DNA of 64,000 bases from Burkholderiaceae bacterium 16 (GTDB lineage Bacteria; Pseudomonadota; Gammaproteobacteria; Burkholderiales; Burkholderiaceae): contig JYOD01000050.1 of NCBI GenBank assembly GCA_000955785.1, forward strand, positions 1 through 64,000. Reading direction: 5' to 3'. The notes beneath the pieces are model-generated. The model was not told the DNA's origin. It did not search any database and saw only the letters and a list, made by a program, of their open reading frames with translations. Position 1 is the stretch's first letter, and every line of letters begins with the position of its first letter. Both the position numbers and the translations under genes were made by a program. Shown in pieces: positions 25,513-33,476 of the stretch.

Positions 25513-25629
25513 GGACACTCTGCGTTGCGCTTGCGTGATGCAGCGTCCCCCGCTACTCCTCCCTGAGCGGGTACCCACCCTCAACCGGTGGGAAAGTTCG
25601 CCCCCGTTGCTTGCAACGGGGTTTTTTTT
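25513..25629 (+). ncRNA. Candidate small RNA with an anti-Shine-Dalgarno loop
   Basis: Four stem-loops stand back to back on the plus strand between two minus-strand genes. They are 25522-25546 (seven pairs, two wobbles); 25549-25571, CCCGCT/AGCGGG with a loop containing CTCCTCCCT; 25574-25592, CCCACC/GGTGGG; and a terminator at 25602-25629, CCCCGTTG/CAACGGGG followed by eight T. A TATCAT hexamer at 25501-25506 could be the -10; no good -35 is seen. The C-rich loop is complementary to ribosome binding sites. From memory this resembles the betaproteobacterial toxic small RNA family described as exposing an anti-Shine-Dalgarno loop; not checked by search. The remaining parts of 25380-25710 show nothing. 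Confidence 0.6.
25602..25629 (+). terminator. Intrinsic terminator of the candidate small RNA
   Basis: CCCCGTTG (25602-25609), CTTG loop, CAACGGGG (25614-25621), then TTTTTTTT. The T tract is on the plus strand, while both flanking genes run on the minus strand, so it must serve a separate plus-strand transcript. Confidence 0.85.
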
Positions 25630-25710
25630 GCCTGTTCGATTCGTGGGGATGCGCGGGTTCGCTATCGCGCCGCACCCGCAGGGGCGGGTACGGCCAGCGG
25701 GGCTGGAAGG

Positions 25711-26457
25711 TCAGTTCGCGGCCGCGTCGGGCGGTGTGTCTTGCACAATCGCTGGCTGGTCGGGCTTTGCTTTTTCCTGTGGCGCGGCGGCGGACTCGCT
25801 GCCCGGCACCACGGGCGGCTGTGCTTCCGGCAGCGCCAGCCAGCCTGCCACCACGCGCTGGGCTTCCTCGATGCCGCGGCGCTTCAGGCTGGAGAACAAT
25901 TGCGCGGTCAGGGCCACGGGCGTATCGAGCTGTTCGGCGTAACCGGCCAGGATCTTGCGGGTTTCGCGCAGGGCCAGGGCGTTTTCGCTGTTGGTCAGTT
26001 TGTCGGCCTTGGTCAGCAACACGTGAATGGGTCGGCCCGTGGGCAGGAACCATTCAACCATCTGGCAATCCAGGTCGGTGAAGGGCCGGCGCGCGTCCAT
26101 CATCAGCACCAGGCCCGCCAGCTGCGAACGGGTCTGCACATAGTCGCTCAGCAGCGTCTGCCAATGGTACTTGGCCGATCCCGACACCTGCGCATAGCCA
26201 TAGCCGGGCAGGTCGACCAGGAAGGCCAGCGGATCCGGCGCCTTGACCGGTGCGACCCCGAAGAAATTGATGTGCTGGGTGCGGCCCGGCGTGCGCGACG
26301 AGAAGGCTAGCCGCTTCTGGTTGCACAGGATGTTGATGGCGGTGGATTTGCCGGCATTGGAGCGCCCGGCGAAGGCCACTTCCGGCACCGCCGTGGCAGG
26401 CAGGTCGCGCAGGTGGTTGACGGTAACGAAGAAGCGGGCCTGGTGTAGGAGGGACAT
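25711..26457 (-). CDS. engB: Ribosome biogenesis GTPase EngB (YihA/YsxC)
   Basis: An essential GTPase in 50S assembly. Motifs in order: G1 GRSNAGKST, switch region TPGRTQHINFF, G3 DLPGYGYAQV, G4 TKADKL. I start at the M of MSLLHQARFFVTVNH; a longer in-frame start at 26502 adds 15 Pro-rich residues and neither has a clear ribosome binding site. The C-terminal ~35 residues after WLALPEA are a Pro/Ala-rich tail not needed for the fold. Neighbours cytochrome c4 and engB are also adjacent in pseudomonads. Confidence 0.93.
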   Translation of the reverse strand: MSLLHQARFFVTVNHLRDLPATAVPEVAFAGRSNAGKSTAINILCNQKRLAFSSRTPGRTQHINFFGVAPVKAPDPLAFLVDLPGYGYAQVSGSAKYHWQTLLSDYVQTRSQLAGLVLMMDARRPFTDLDCQMVEWFLPTGRPIHVLLTKADKLTNSENALALRETRKILAGYAEQLDTPVALTAQLFSSLKRRGIEEAQRVVAGWLALPEAQPPVVPGSESAAAPQEKAKPDQPAIVQDTPPDAAAN

Positions 26458-26627
26458 GCGCGTGGGCGATGGGGCGGGTGGGGGCGGGGCGCCGCCTTGC
26501 ATTTGGCGGGTCCGCCGGCGTCACCACGCCGATGTGAGTGAGGTGGGCGGCACATGTTGCCGCCTGGATGGCCGGGGCTGGCGTCTGGCCGCGTCGCGGC
26601 GCGCACATCCTCTATCCGGCACACGAT

Positions 26628-26641
26628 TTATTGTACAATAA
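26628..26641. promoter_or_regulatory. Perfect 14-base palindrome upstream of engB
   Basis: TTATTGTACAATAA is a perfect palindrome in an otherwise GC-rich region. On the minus strand TTGTAC (26633-26638) and GATAGA (26611-26616) are 16 bases apart and could form a weak engB promoter, with the palindrome over its -35. It could be an operator for engB or for transcripts running toward cytochrome c4. Confidence 0.45.
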
Positions 26642-26731
26642 CGCGGTTAACGGCCTCCCGATTAGGTGACGCGCGGCATCCTTGGCCTTGCGTTTATCTG
26701 AGCAGGAAGCTCTGCGTGTCCGTTCCATCGT

Positions 26732-26816
26732 GGTAGCAAGCCTGTCGGTCTGGTCTGTTGCAGCGCCTGCCTGGCGCAGCGGCAATAGGGCCAGCCGGGG
26801 GTCTGGGCCTGCTACC
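26732..26816 (+). ncRNA. Candidate structured RNA upstream of cytochrome c4
   Basis: Five stems nest in order: GGTAGCA/TGCTACC (26732-26738 with 26810-26816), GCC/GGC just inside, CGG(T)CTGG/CCAGCCG (26746-26753 with 26791-26797, one bulged base), TTGC/GCAA (26758-26761 with 26782-26785) and GCGCC/GGCGC (26763-26767 with 26773-26777). The result is a rod of about 85 bases. A T6 tract follows at 26884-26889 after a very weak hairpin. No promoter is evident and the plus-strand reading frame here is not convincing. It may be an independent RNA or a long 5' leader. The rest of 26458-27024 shows only the palindrome at 26628. Confidence 0.35.
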
Positions 26817-27024
26817 GGGATATTCGCACGGTCTGCCGCTCTCGTTCGCATGGGGGCGGTGCCATTCGGCTCTCGCCTGGGCGTTTTTTGGCTTCAGCGG
26901 GGCTGGCGGTCCGTCGTGGTGAATTTCCGATGTCAAAGTACCAGCCCATGCGCGTCCTCACCGCGGGCAGGGTGCTGAACGGCGTGCCCCATGGATTTCA
27001 AAACAATTCAGACAAGGTGTGCGA

Positions 27025-27684
27025 ATGAACCGCATTGCGAAACTTCTGGCTGTCGTGGCGCTGGCTCTGCCGGCCACTGCCATGACCGGTCTGGCATCTG
27101 CCGCAGAGCAGGCCGCCGCAAAGGCTGATCCGGCCAAGGGCGAAACCCTCTACACGCAAGGTGCCCCCGATCGCAATGTCCCGGCTTGCCTGAGCTGCCA
27201 CGGCGCCAACGGCAACAGCGGCGGCGCCGCCAATCCGAAGCTGGCCGCCCAGCATCCGGAGTACGTGCACAAGCAGCTCGACGACTTCAAGGCCAAGGCC
27301 CGCAGCAACGCCATCATGTCGCCCTACGCGGCAGCCTTGTCCGAGCAGGAAATGAAGGACGTCGGCGCCTACCTGGCCAAGCAGAGCCTGAAGCCTGCCA
27401 CCGCCAAGAGCAAGGACACCATCGAAGCCGGCCAGAAGATCTACCGTGGTGGCATCGCCGCCAAGGGCGTGCCCGCTTGCGCGGCCTGCCACGGCCCCAC
27501 CGCCGCCGGCATCCCGGCCCAGTATCCGCGCATCGGCGGACAATGGTCTGAATACACCGAGGCGCAACTGGTCGCGTTCCGCCAGGGCACCCGCAAGAAC
27601 AATCCCGTGATGACCACCATTGCCGCCAAGATGTCGGATGCCGAGATCAAGGCCGTGGCCGACTACGTCGCAGGGATTCGCTAA
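27025..27684 (+). CDS. Diheme cytochrome c4
   Basis: A periplasmic diheme cytochrome c of the c4 type that passes electrons from the bc1 complex to terminal oxidases. A signal peptide is cleaved near SAA (about residue 27). Two heme motifs, CLSCH and CAACH, each start a similar domain, with distal Met ligands likely in the MSPYAAAL and NPVMTTIAAKMSD segments. 219 residues. AAGG lies seven bases before the ATG. It stands just upstream of the cytochrome c assembly pair. Confidence 0.93.
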   Translation: MNRIAKLLAVVALALPATAMTGLASAAEQAAAKADPAKGETLYTQGAPDRNVPACLSCHGANGNSGGAANPKLAAQHPEYVHKQLDDFKAKARSNAIMSPYAAALSEQEMKDVGAYLAKQSLKPATAKSKDTIEAGQKIYRGGIAAKGVPACAACHGPTAAGIPAQYPRIGGQWSEYTEAQLVAFRQGTRKNNPVMTTIAAKMSDAEIKAVADYVAGIR

Positions 27685-27841
27685 GTCGTTCAGCGCCGGG
27701 TAGCCGGAGCGCCCACGCGGGCCTCGCCGTTGCGAGGTGGACCGCAGGGGTGCAGCCAGGCAGCGCGGCAACAATCGAAGAGGGTGGCCTGCGCAAGCAT
27801 GTCCACCCTTTTTCATTTCAAGGCCGAGGGCCCCACTGCAC

Positions 27842-30046
27842 ATGTCGACCGCTTCTACGTCAGGACTGCACCTGAAGACTTCTCACCGCTTGCTGCGCGA
27901 CGCGGTGGAACTGCTGTCCTCGATGCGTTTCGCCATCGCGTTGCTGACGGTCATCGCGATCGCCAGCGTGATCGGCACGGTACTCAAGCAGAACGAGCCT
28001 TATCCCAACTACGTCAACCAGTTCGGCCCCTTCTGGGCCGACCTGTTCCACACGCTGTCGCTGCAGAAGGTTTACAGCTCCTGGTGGTTCCTGCTGATCC
28101 TGGCTTTCCTGGTGGTCTCCACCTCGCTGTGCCTGACGCGCAACGCGCCCAAGATGATCAAGGACATGCGTTCGTGGAAGGACCACGTACGCGAGCGCAG
28201 CCTGCGTGCCTTCCATCACCGCGCCGAGTTCGATGCAGGGCGCCCGCGCGCCGATGCGGTGACGCGGCTCACTGCGCTGCTGGCCAATCGCGGTTATCGC
28301 ATCAAGACCGTGCCCCATGAAGGCGCCACCTTGCTGGCGGCCAAGGCGGGCGCGGTTAACAAGCTGGGCTACATCCTGGCGCACACCGCCATCGTGGTGA
28401 TCTGCATCGGTGGCCTGCTCGACGGCGACATGCTGATCCGTGCCCAGATGTGGTTTGGCGGCAAGAGTCCGATTACCGGGAATGCCGTGATCAGCGACAT
28501 TCCGCCGCAGCATCGCTTGTCGGTCAACAATCCCGGTTTTCGCGGCAATGCCTTCGTGCCCGAAGGCGCGACCGTCTCCACTGCCATCCTGAATATCTCG
28601 GACGGTGCGCTGGTGCAGGACCTGCCGTTCAATATCACGCTGAAGAAATTTACCGTCGAGCATTACTCGACCGGCATGCCCAAGCTGTTCGCCTCCGATG
28701 TGGTCATCACCGACCGCACCACTGGCCGCAAGACCGAAGCCACGGTCAAGGTCAACGAACCGCTGGTGGTGGACGGCATTGCCATCTACCAGTCGAGTTT
28801 CGAGGATGGCGGCTCCAAGCTGAAGTTCGTCGGCTACCCGATGCAGGGCGGCAATGACAAGACCTTCACCTTCGCCGGTACGGTGGGCGCCAACTCGCCG
28901 CTGACCGGCACGGGCAGCGCCGCCGACACCGAGGGGCTGACGGTCGAGTTCAGCGATTTCCGCCTGATGAATATCGAGAACGTCACCGACGCGTCGGGCA
29001 AGCCTGATGCCCGCGGCGTGGCGCGCAAATCGCTCAACGAGAAGCTGGAATCCCACCTGGGCTCGGCGGTCAATCCAGATCGCGCGAAGGAACTGCGCAA
29101 CGTGGGTCCGTCGGTGCAGTACAAGCTGCGCGACCGCAACGGCCAGGCGCGCGAGTTCAACAACTACATGGTGCCCGTGCAGATCGATGGGCAGTCGGTC
29201 TTCCTTGCCGGCATGCGCGATTCGCCCAGCGAACCGTTCCGTTACCTGCGCATCCCCGCCGACGAGCAGAACAGCGTAGCCGACTGGATGCGCCTGCGCG
29301 CCGCGCTGCAGGACCGCGCGCTGCGGGCCGAAGCCGCACGCCGCTTTGCCCTGGCCTCGATGCCGGGCGAGGATCGCGAGGTGTTGCGCGGCCAGCTTGC
29401 CGAGAGCGCCCTGCGCGCGCTTGATCTCTTCGCTGGCGCCGCACGAAGCAATCCGCAAGCGCCGCCTGGCGGCTTCACGGCAATCGCCGCCTTCCTGGAA
29501 AAGTCCGTGCCGCAGGCCGAGCAGCAGAAGGCCGCCGACGTGCTGCTGAAGATCCTCAACGGCTCGATGTGGGAACTCTGGCAGCTGGCGCGCGCGCAGG
29601 ATAAGTTGCCGGTGGTGCCGAATAGTGTCCAGAGCGGCGCTTTCTTGCAGCAGGCCATCAATGCGCTATCCGACAGTTTCTTCTACACCGCGCCGGTTTT
29701 CCTGCAGCTCGACGACTTCACCGAGGTGAAGGCCAGCGTGTTCCAGATGACCCGTGCACCAGGGAAGAACATCGTGTATCTTGGCTGTCTGCTGCTGGTG
29801 CTGGGCGTGTTCTCGATGTTCTACATCCGCGATCGCCGCGTCTGGCTGTGGGTCCGGGACCCTGCCGGCGGATCGGCCGGAAGCGAGGGCGGCGGTGCTG
29901 CCAGCCATGTGTTGATGGCCATGTCCACGCAGCGGCGTACACTGGATTTCGAGAAGGAATTTGTCGCTCTGCGCGACGATGTAGGCCGAGCCGCCGGCAA
30001 TCTCGACGCGGCCGGCAAGGGCGCGCCGGATCCGGCCACGCATTGA
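27842..30046 (+). CDS. resB: Cytochrome c biogenesis protein ResB (system II)
   Basis: An inner-membrane component of the system II heme delivery and ligation complex. Three membrane segments lie near the N-terminus (SSMRFAIALLTVIAIASVIG and two more), followed by a very large periplasmic domain and a last membrane helix near residue 650. 734 residues, as in other betaproteobacteria. I start at MSTASTSGLHLK; upstream in-frame codons look non-coding. Its partner ccsA follows 29 bases downstream. Confidence 0.9.
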   Translation: MSTASTSGLHLKTSHRLLRDAVELLSSMRFAIALLTVIAIASVIGTVLKQNEPYPNYVNQFGPFWADLFHTLSLQKVYSSWWFLLILAFLVVSTSLCLTRNAPKMIKDMRSWKDHVRERSLRAFHHRAEFDAGRPRADAVTRLTALLANRGYRIKTVPHEGATLLAAKAGAVNKLGYILAHTAIVVICIGGLLDGDMLIRAQMWFGGKSPITGNAVISDIPPQHRLSVNNPGFRGNAFVPEGATVSTAILNISDGALVQDLPFNITLKKFTVEHYSTGMPKLFASDVVITDRTTGRKTEATVKVNEPLVVDGIAIYQSSFEDGGSKLKFVGYPMQGGNDKTFTFAGTVGANSPLTGTGSAADTEGLTVEFSDFRLMNIENVTDASGKPDARGVARKSLNEKLESHLGSAVNPDRAKELRNVGPSVQYKLRDRNGQAREFNNYMVPVQIDGQSVFLAGMRDSPSEPFRYLRIPADEQNSVADWMRLRAALQDRALRAEAARRFALASMPGEDREVLRGQLAESALRALDLFAGAARSNPQAPPGGFTAIAAFLEKSVPQAEQQKAADVLLKILNGSMWELWQLARAQDKLPVVPNSVQSGAFLQQAINALSDSFFYTAPVFLQLDDFTEVKASVFQMTRAPGKNIVYLGCLLLVLGVFSMFYIRDRRVWLWVRDPAGGSAGSEGGGAASHVLMAMSTQRRTLDFEKEFVALRDDVGRAAGNLDAAGKGAPDPATH

Positions 30047-30075
30047 ACGCGGCCGGCAATTAAGCAGGAACCAAT

Positions 30076-31284
30076 ATGTCCTCGAATGTGAATCAGGCCA
30101 GGCCGCCCATGCAGGCGAGCCCGGCTCCCGCCGGAGGTGCCGGTGGTGCGGAGCAGGCCTACCTGGAGCCGCCGTTCCTTCGCCGGCTGGGCTGGGTCGA
30201 CTGGGTCTTTGCCTTGCTGCTGGCAGCGGGCGCGGGCTTCGCGCTGGCACGCTACGGCGAGTGGATGAACGTCTACGACAAAGGCGTGCTGATCGCAGCG
30301 GTACCCACCTTTGCGTTGCTGGGATGGCACTGGAAGCCGGTGCGGTTGCTGATGGTGCTGCTGGCGGTGCTGTCGCTGTTCGCGATCCAGCTCTACCAGG
30401 GCCAGCTGCCGCGCGCCGAGCAGGCGTTCTTCCTCAAATACTTCCTGTCGAGCCAGTCGGCCATCCTGTGGATGAGTGCGCTGGTGTTCCTGTCCACCCT
30501 GTTCTATTGGGGCGGCCTGCTGGCGCGCTCGGAGACCGGGCTGCAGATCGGCAGCAAGATGGCGTGGGCCGCAGTGGTGCTGGGCTTCACCGGCATGCTG
30601 GTGCGCTGGTACGAGTCCTACCTGATCGGCGCCGACATCGGCCACATTCCTATCTCGAACCTGTACGAAGTATTTGTACTGTTCACGCTGATCACTTCTT
30701 TGTTCTACCTCTACTACGAAGGCCGCTACCAGACCCGCGCGCTTGGGCCGTTCGTGATGCTGGTGGTGTCGGCGGCGGTCGGTTTCCTGCTGTGGTACAC
30801 GGTCAGCCGCGATGCGAGCGAGATCCAGCCGCTGGTCCCAGCCTTGCAGAGCTGGTGGATGAAGATCCATGTGCCGGCCAATTTCATCGGCTACGGCACC
30901 TTCGCCCTGGCCGCGATGGTCTCGGTGGCTTACCTGCTCAAGGAGCGTGGCATCCTGGCCGAGCGCCTGCCCTCGCTCGAAGTGCTCGACGATGTGATGT
31001 ACAAGGCGATTGCGGTGGGCTTTGCCTTCTTCACCATCGCCACCATCCTGGGCGCGCTTTGGGCGGCGGAAGCGTGGGGCGGCTACTGGAGCTGGGACCC
31101 GAAGGAAACCTGGGCGCTGATTGTCTGGCTGAACTATGCGGCCTGGCTGCACATGCGCCTGATGAAGGGTTTGCGCGGCACCATGGCGGCCTGGTGGGCG
31201 TTGGTGGGTTTGCTGGTCACGACCTTCGCCTTCCTGGGCGTCAACATGTTCCTCTCGGGCCTGCATAGCTACGGCGAACTCTGA
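30076..31284 (+). CDS. ccsA: Cytochrome c biogenesis protein CcsA/ResC (system II)
   Basis: A polytopic membrane protein that exports and presents heme. The tryptophan-rich periplasmic motif is WGGYWSWDPKETWALIVWLN, with conserved histidines in the flanking helices. 402 residues and about eight membrane segments after a ~50-residue soluble N-terminus. With ResB it attaches heme to CXXCH proteins such as the cytochrome c4 encoded just upstream. Confidence 0.93.
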   Translation: MSSNVNQARPPMQASPAPAGGAGGAEQAYLEPPFLRRLGWVDWVFALLLAAGAGFALARYGEWMNVYDKGVLIAAVPTFALLGWHWKPVRLLMVLLAVLSLFAIQLYQGQLPRAEQAFFLKYFLSSQSAILWMSALVFLSTLFYWGGLLARSETGLQIGSKMAWAAVVLGFTGMLVRWYESYLIGADIGHIPISNLYEVFVLFTLITSLFYLYYEGRYQTRALGPFVMLVVSAAVGFLLWYTVSRDASEIQPLVPALQSWWMKIHVPANFIGYGTFALAAMVSVAYLLKERGILAERLPSLEVLDDVMYKAIAVGFAFFTIATILGALWAAEAWGGYWSWDPKETWALIVWLNYAAWLHMRLMKGLRGTMAAWWALVGLLVTTFAFLGVNMFLSGLHSYGEL

Positions 31285-31312
31285 TCCGGATGTTGCGCCG
31301 CAATAAGAAAAA

Positions 31313-31347
31313 CCTGCCCGGTCGGTCCGACGCGGCAGGTTTTTTTT
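31313..31347 (+). terminator. Terminator after ccsA
   Basis: CCTGCC (31313-31318) and GGCAGG (31334-31339) pair around a 15-base loop that can fold further, followed by eight T. Confidence 0.9.
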
Positions 31348-31356
31348 CGTCCAGAT

Positions 31357-31384
31357 GGAATAAAGCCGTCACATTCGGTGTTTA
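31357..31384 (+). promoter_or_regulatory. Possible ECF-type promoter ahead of the lipoprotein-sigma cluster
   Basis: GGAATAAA (31357-31364) is followed after 12 bases by GGTGTTTA (31377-31384). The first box resembles the GGAA-rich -35 boxes used by ECF sigma factors; no sigma-70 promoter is evident here. If the ECF factor encoded downstream regulates itself, this is where it would act. Weak on its own. Confidence 0.3.
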
Positions 31385-31435
31385 CTGAAGGGACGGTGCC
31401 GGCTGGCGGTGCCGCATCGCATGGAGATCGACATC

Positions 31436-31879
31436 ATGGCCCTTTCCCGTCCCTTCGCAGCCGCTTCCCTCGCATCGCTGTCCCGTCCCGCTGTTCTCGC
31501 GCTGGCGTCTGCCGCAGTGCTGCTGTCTGCCTGTTCTGGCATGGGCGGCATGGGTGGCAGCAGTGCGGGCAATATGCCGCCCACGGTGAAAGTCGCCGGC
31601 GGCGCGCTGACCGATCCCCAGGGCCTGACGCTCTACACCTTCGACCGTGACGCGGGTGGCAAGAGCGCTTGCAACGGTCCCTGCGCCACCAACTGGCCGC
31701 CCCTGATGGCGGCGCCCGGCACCAGCCCCACGGGGGACTACAGCGTCATCACTCGTGACGACGGCGCCAAGCAGTGGGCCTATCGCGGCAAGCCGCTCTA
31801 TCGTTTCGCCAAGGATGCCAAACCGGGTGACCGCATGGGCGATAACTTCAACAACGTCTGGCACGTGGCCGCTCCCTGA
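31436..31879 (+). CDS. Lipoprotein of the COG4315 repeat family
   Basis: A small secreted lipoprotein, about 147 residues. Lipobox LLSAC, then a Met/Gly-rich linker and two copies of the family repeat, LTDPQGLTLYTFDRDAGGKS and a second around QWAYRGKPLYRFAKDAKPGD, with CNGPCATNWPP between them. The function of the family is unknown. I start at 31436, eight bases after GGAGA; 31421 is an alternative. It precedes an ECF sigma factor by 24 bases and may be its target or a stress sensor. Confidence 0.8.
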   Translation: MALSRPFAAASLASLSRPAVLALASAAVLLSACSGMGGMGGSSAGNMPPTVKVAGGALTDPQGLTLYTFDRDAGGKSACNGPCATNWPPLMAAPGTSPTGDYSVITRDDGAKQWAYRGKPLYRFAKDAKPGDRMGDNFNNVWHVAAP

Positions 31880-31903
31880 TCCGGGTGCGGGCAGCCTGAC
31901 GGC

Positions 31904-32449
31904 ATGGACGGCTTCGACCGCCAACTGGTGGCGCTGGCGCCGCGCCTGCGGCGCCACGCCCGTGGCCTGACCGGGGATGCGGCATCGGCCGACGACCTGG
32001 TGCAGGACACGCTGGAACGCGCGCTGCGCTACCGCTGGCGCTTCCGGCTGCGCGCCGGCGCCTGGTGGGGCGACGGCGCGGATGGCCTGCTGTCCTGGCT
32101 GCTGACCATGATGCACCGGCTGCGCATCAATGCGTACCGGCGTGCCGATCTTGTGACCTTCACCGACACGCTTCCCGACGTACCCAGTGCTGCGCCAGAG
32201 CCCGCCTTGCGCCTGGACCTGGTACGGGCGCTGGCTCGCTTGCCCGAAGCCCAGCGCGCGGTCATGCTGCTGGTCGGCCTGGAGCAACTCACCTATGCCG
32301 AGGCGGCGCAGGTGCTGGAGGTGCCGGTGGGCACGGTGATGTCCCGCCTGGCACGCGCCCGCGAGCAGATGCGCCTGCTGATGGACGGAGCGTCCGAGGC
32401 GAACCCGCAGGCCTCCGGCCGGGCGGCCGGACTGCAGCGAGTCAAATGA
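31904..32449 (+). CDS. ECF-type RNA polymerase sigma factor
   Basis: A 181-residue sigma factor with region 2 (SADDLVQDTLERALRYRWRF, then WLLTMMHRLRINAYRR) and region 4 (LPEAQRAVMLLVGLEQLTYA followed by VLEVPVGTVMSRLARAREQM). The stop overlaps the next gene's ATG. The factor probably directs a small envelope stress regulon including its neighbours. Confidence 0.92.
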   Translation: MDGFDRQLVALAPRLRRHARGLTGDAASADDLVQDTLERALRYRWRFRLRAGAWWGDGADGLLSWLLTMMHRLRINAYRRADLVTFTDTLPDVPSAAPEPALRLDLVRALARLPEAQRAVMLLVGLEQLTYAEAAQVLEVPVGTVMSRLARAREQMRLLMDGASEANPQASGRAAGLQRVK

Positions 32450-33270
32450 TGTCCCCAGTCAACGAAGCCGATCTCCACGCCTACGCCGATGGCCAGCTGG
32501 ATCCCGCCCGCCGTGCCGAGGTGGAGGCGTACCTGGCCGCCCATCCCGATGCCGGAGAGAAGGTCGGTAGCTGGCGGCGGCAGGCAAGCGAACTGCATGC
32601 TGCGTTCGACGGCGTGCTCAATGAACCTGTGCCGCTGAATGCGCTTCCGCCCCGGCTGCGCGGCGGCGCCGCTGATCGGGTGCGCGGCCCGGCGGGGTGG
32701 GGCATGGCACTGGCGGCCAGCATGGCTTCGCTGGCTCTGGGCGGCGCGATCGGCTGGTTCGCCCATGGGCGCACGGACACCCTGGCGGCGCGCGTCCCCT
32801 CGGTGGAGCGCTTCGCGCGCGAAGCGCTGGCCAGCCACGTGGTCTACGCACCTGAAGTGCGCCATCCGGTCGAGGTGGCCGCTACCGATGAAGCCCATCT
32901 GGTGGCCTGGCTATCAAAGCGGCTTGGCGCGCCCTTGCGGGTCCCCGATCTGCGTGCCCAGGGATTCCACCTGATTGGCGGGCGCCTGGGCGTCGCCGAG
33001 GGCGGGCCGTCGGCCATCCTGATGTATGAGACCGACGATGGAACCCGATTGTCGCTGCAGTTACGGCACATGGCACGGGATACGCCGGACACAGGCTTCC
33101 GGCTGGAGCGGATGAGCACGGGTCCGGGAGATCGTCCGGCCGCCGCCGCCGGCACCATGGCTTTCTATTGGGTGGACCGGGATATCGGCTTCGCGCTGGC
33201 CGGACCGCTTGAGAGGGCGCCGCTGCTGGCGCTGGCGCAGTCCGTCTACCGGCAATACCAAGGCGGCTGA
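32446..33270 (+). CDS. Anti-sigma factor, membrane-bound
   Basis: The partner of the preceding sigma factor, with a four-base overlap. The N-terminal ~70 residues (LHAYADGQLDPARRAEVEAY) match the anti-sigma domain found in transmembrane anti-sigma factors but lack zinc-binding cysteines. One membrane helix follows (MALAASMASLALGGAIGWF), then a periplasmic domain of about 170 residues. The start could be 32446 or 32449. Confidence 0.85.
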   Translation: MMSPVNEADLHAYADGQLDPARRAEVEAYLAAHPDAGEKVGSWRRQASELHAAFDGVLNEPVPLNALPPRLRGGAADRVRGPAGWGMALAASMASLALGGAIGWFAHGRTDTLAARVPSVERFAREALASHVVYAPEVRHPVEVAATDEAHLVAWLSKRLGAPLRVPDLRAQGFHLIGGRLGVAEGGPSAILMYETDDGTRLSLQLRHMARDTPDTGFRLERMSTGPGDRPAAAAGTMAFYWVDRDIGFALAGPLERAPLLALAQSVYRQYQGG

Positions 33271-33476
33271 GGCCGCCAGCCATGCTGTCCGGCCCGGCCG
33301 GGCCCCCTGCCTGATAAAGGCCCCCGGCGCAGGCGTGGCGCCCAGGCAAAAAAAGATGTCAGGATTCGCATGCGCCATCCGACTCAAGCCGGAGTCCAAT
33401 TGTGCAAGCGGGCCATCAAGGGCCAGGCACGAACGGCGGATCGATTCTTACCCATGGCATGCAACGAGGAACATCG

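Noticed and set aside
26871..26889. CGCCTGGGCG followed by six T as a terminator
   Set aside because: The stem has only three pairs with a normal loop; too weak to call, though it may end the candidate RNA upstream.
26682..26978. 98-codon plus-strand frame upstream of cytochrome c4
   Set aside because: No ribosome binding site, no homology recognised, Arg/Ser-rich; the same DNA is better explained by RNA structure.
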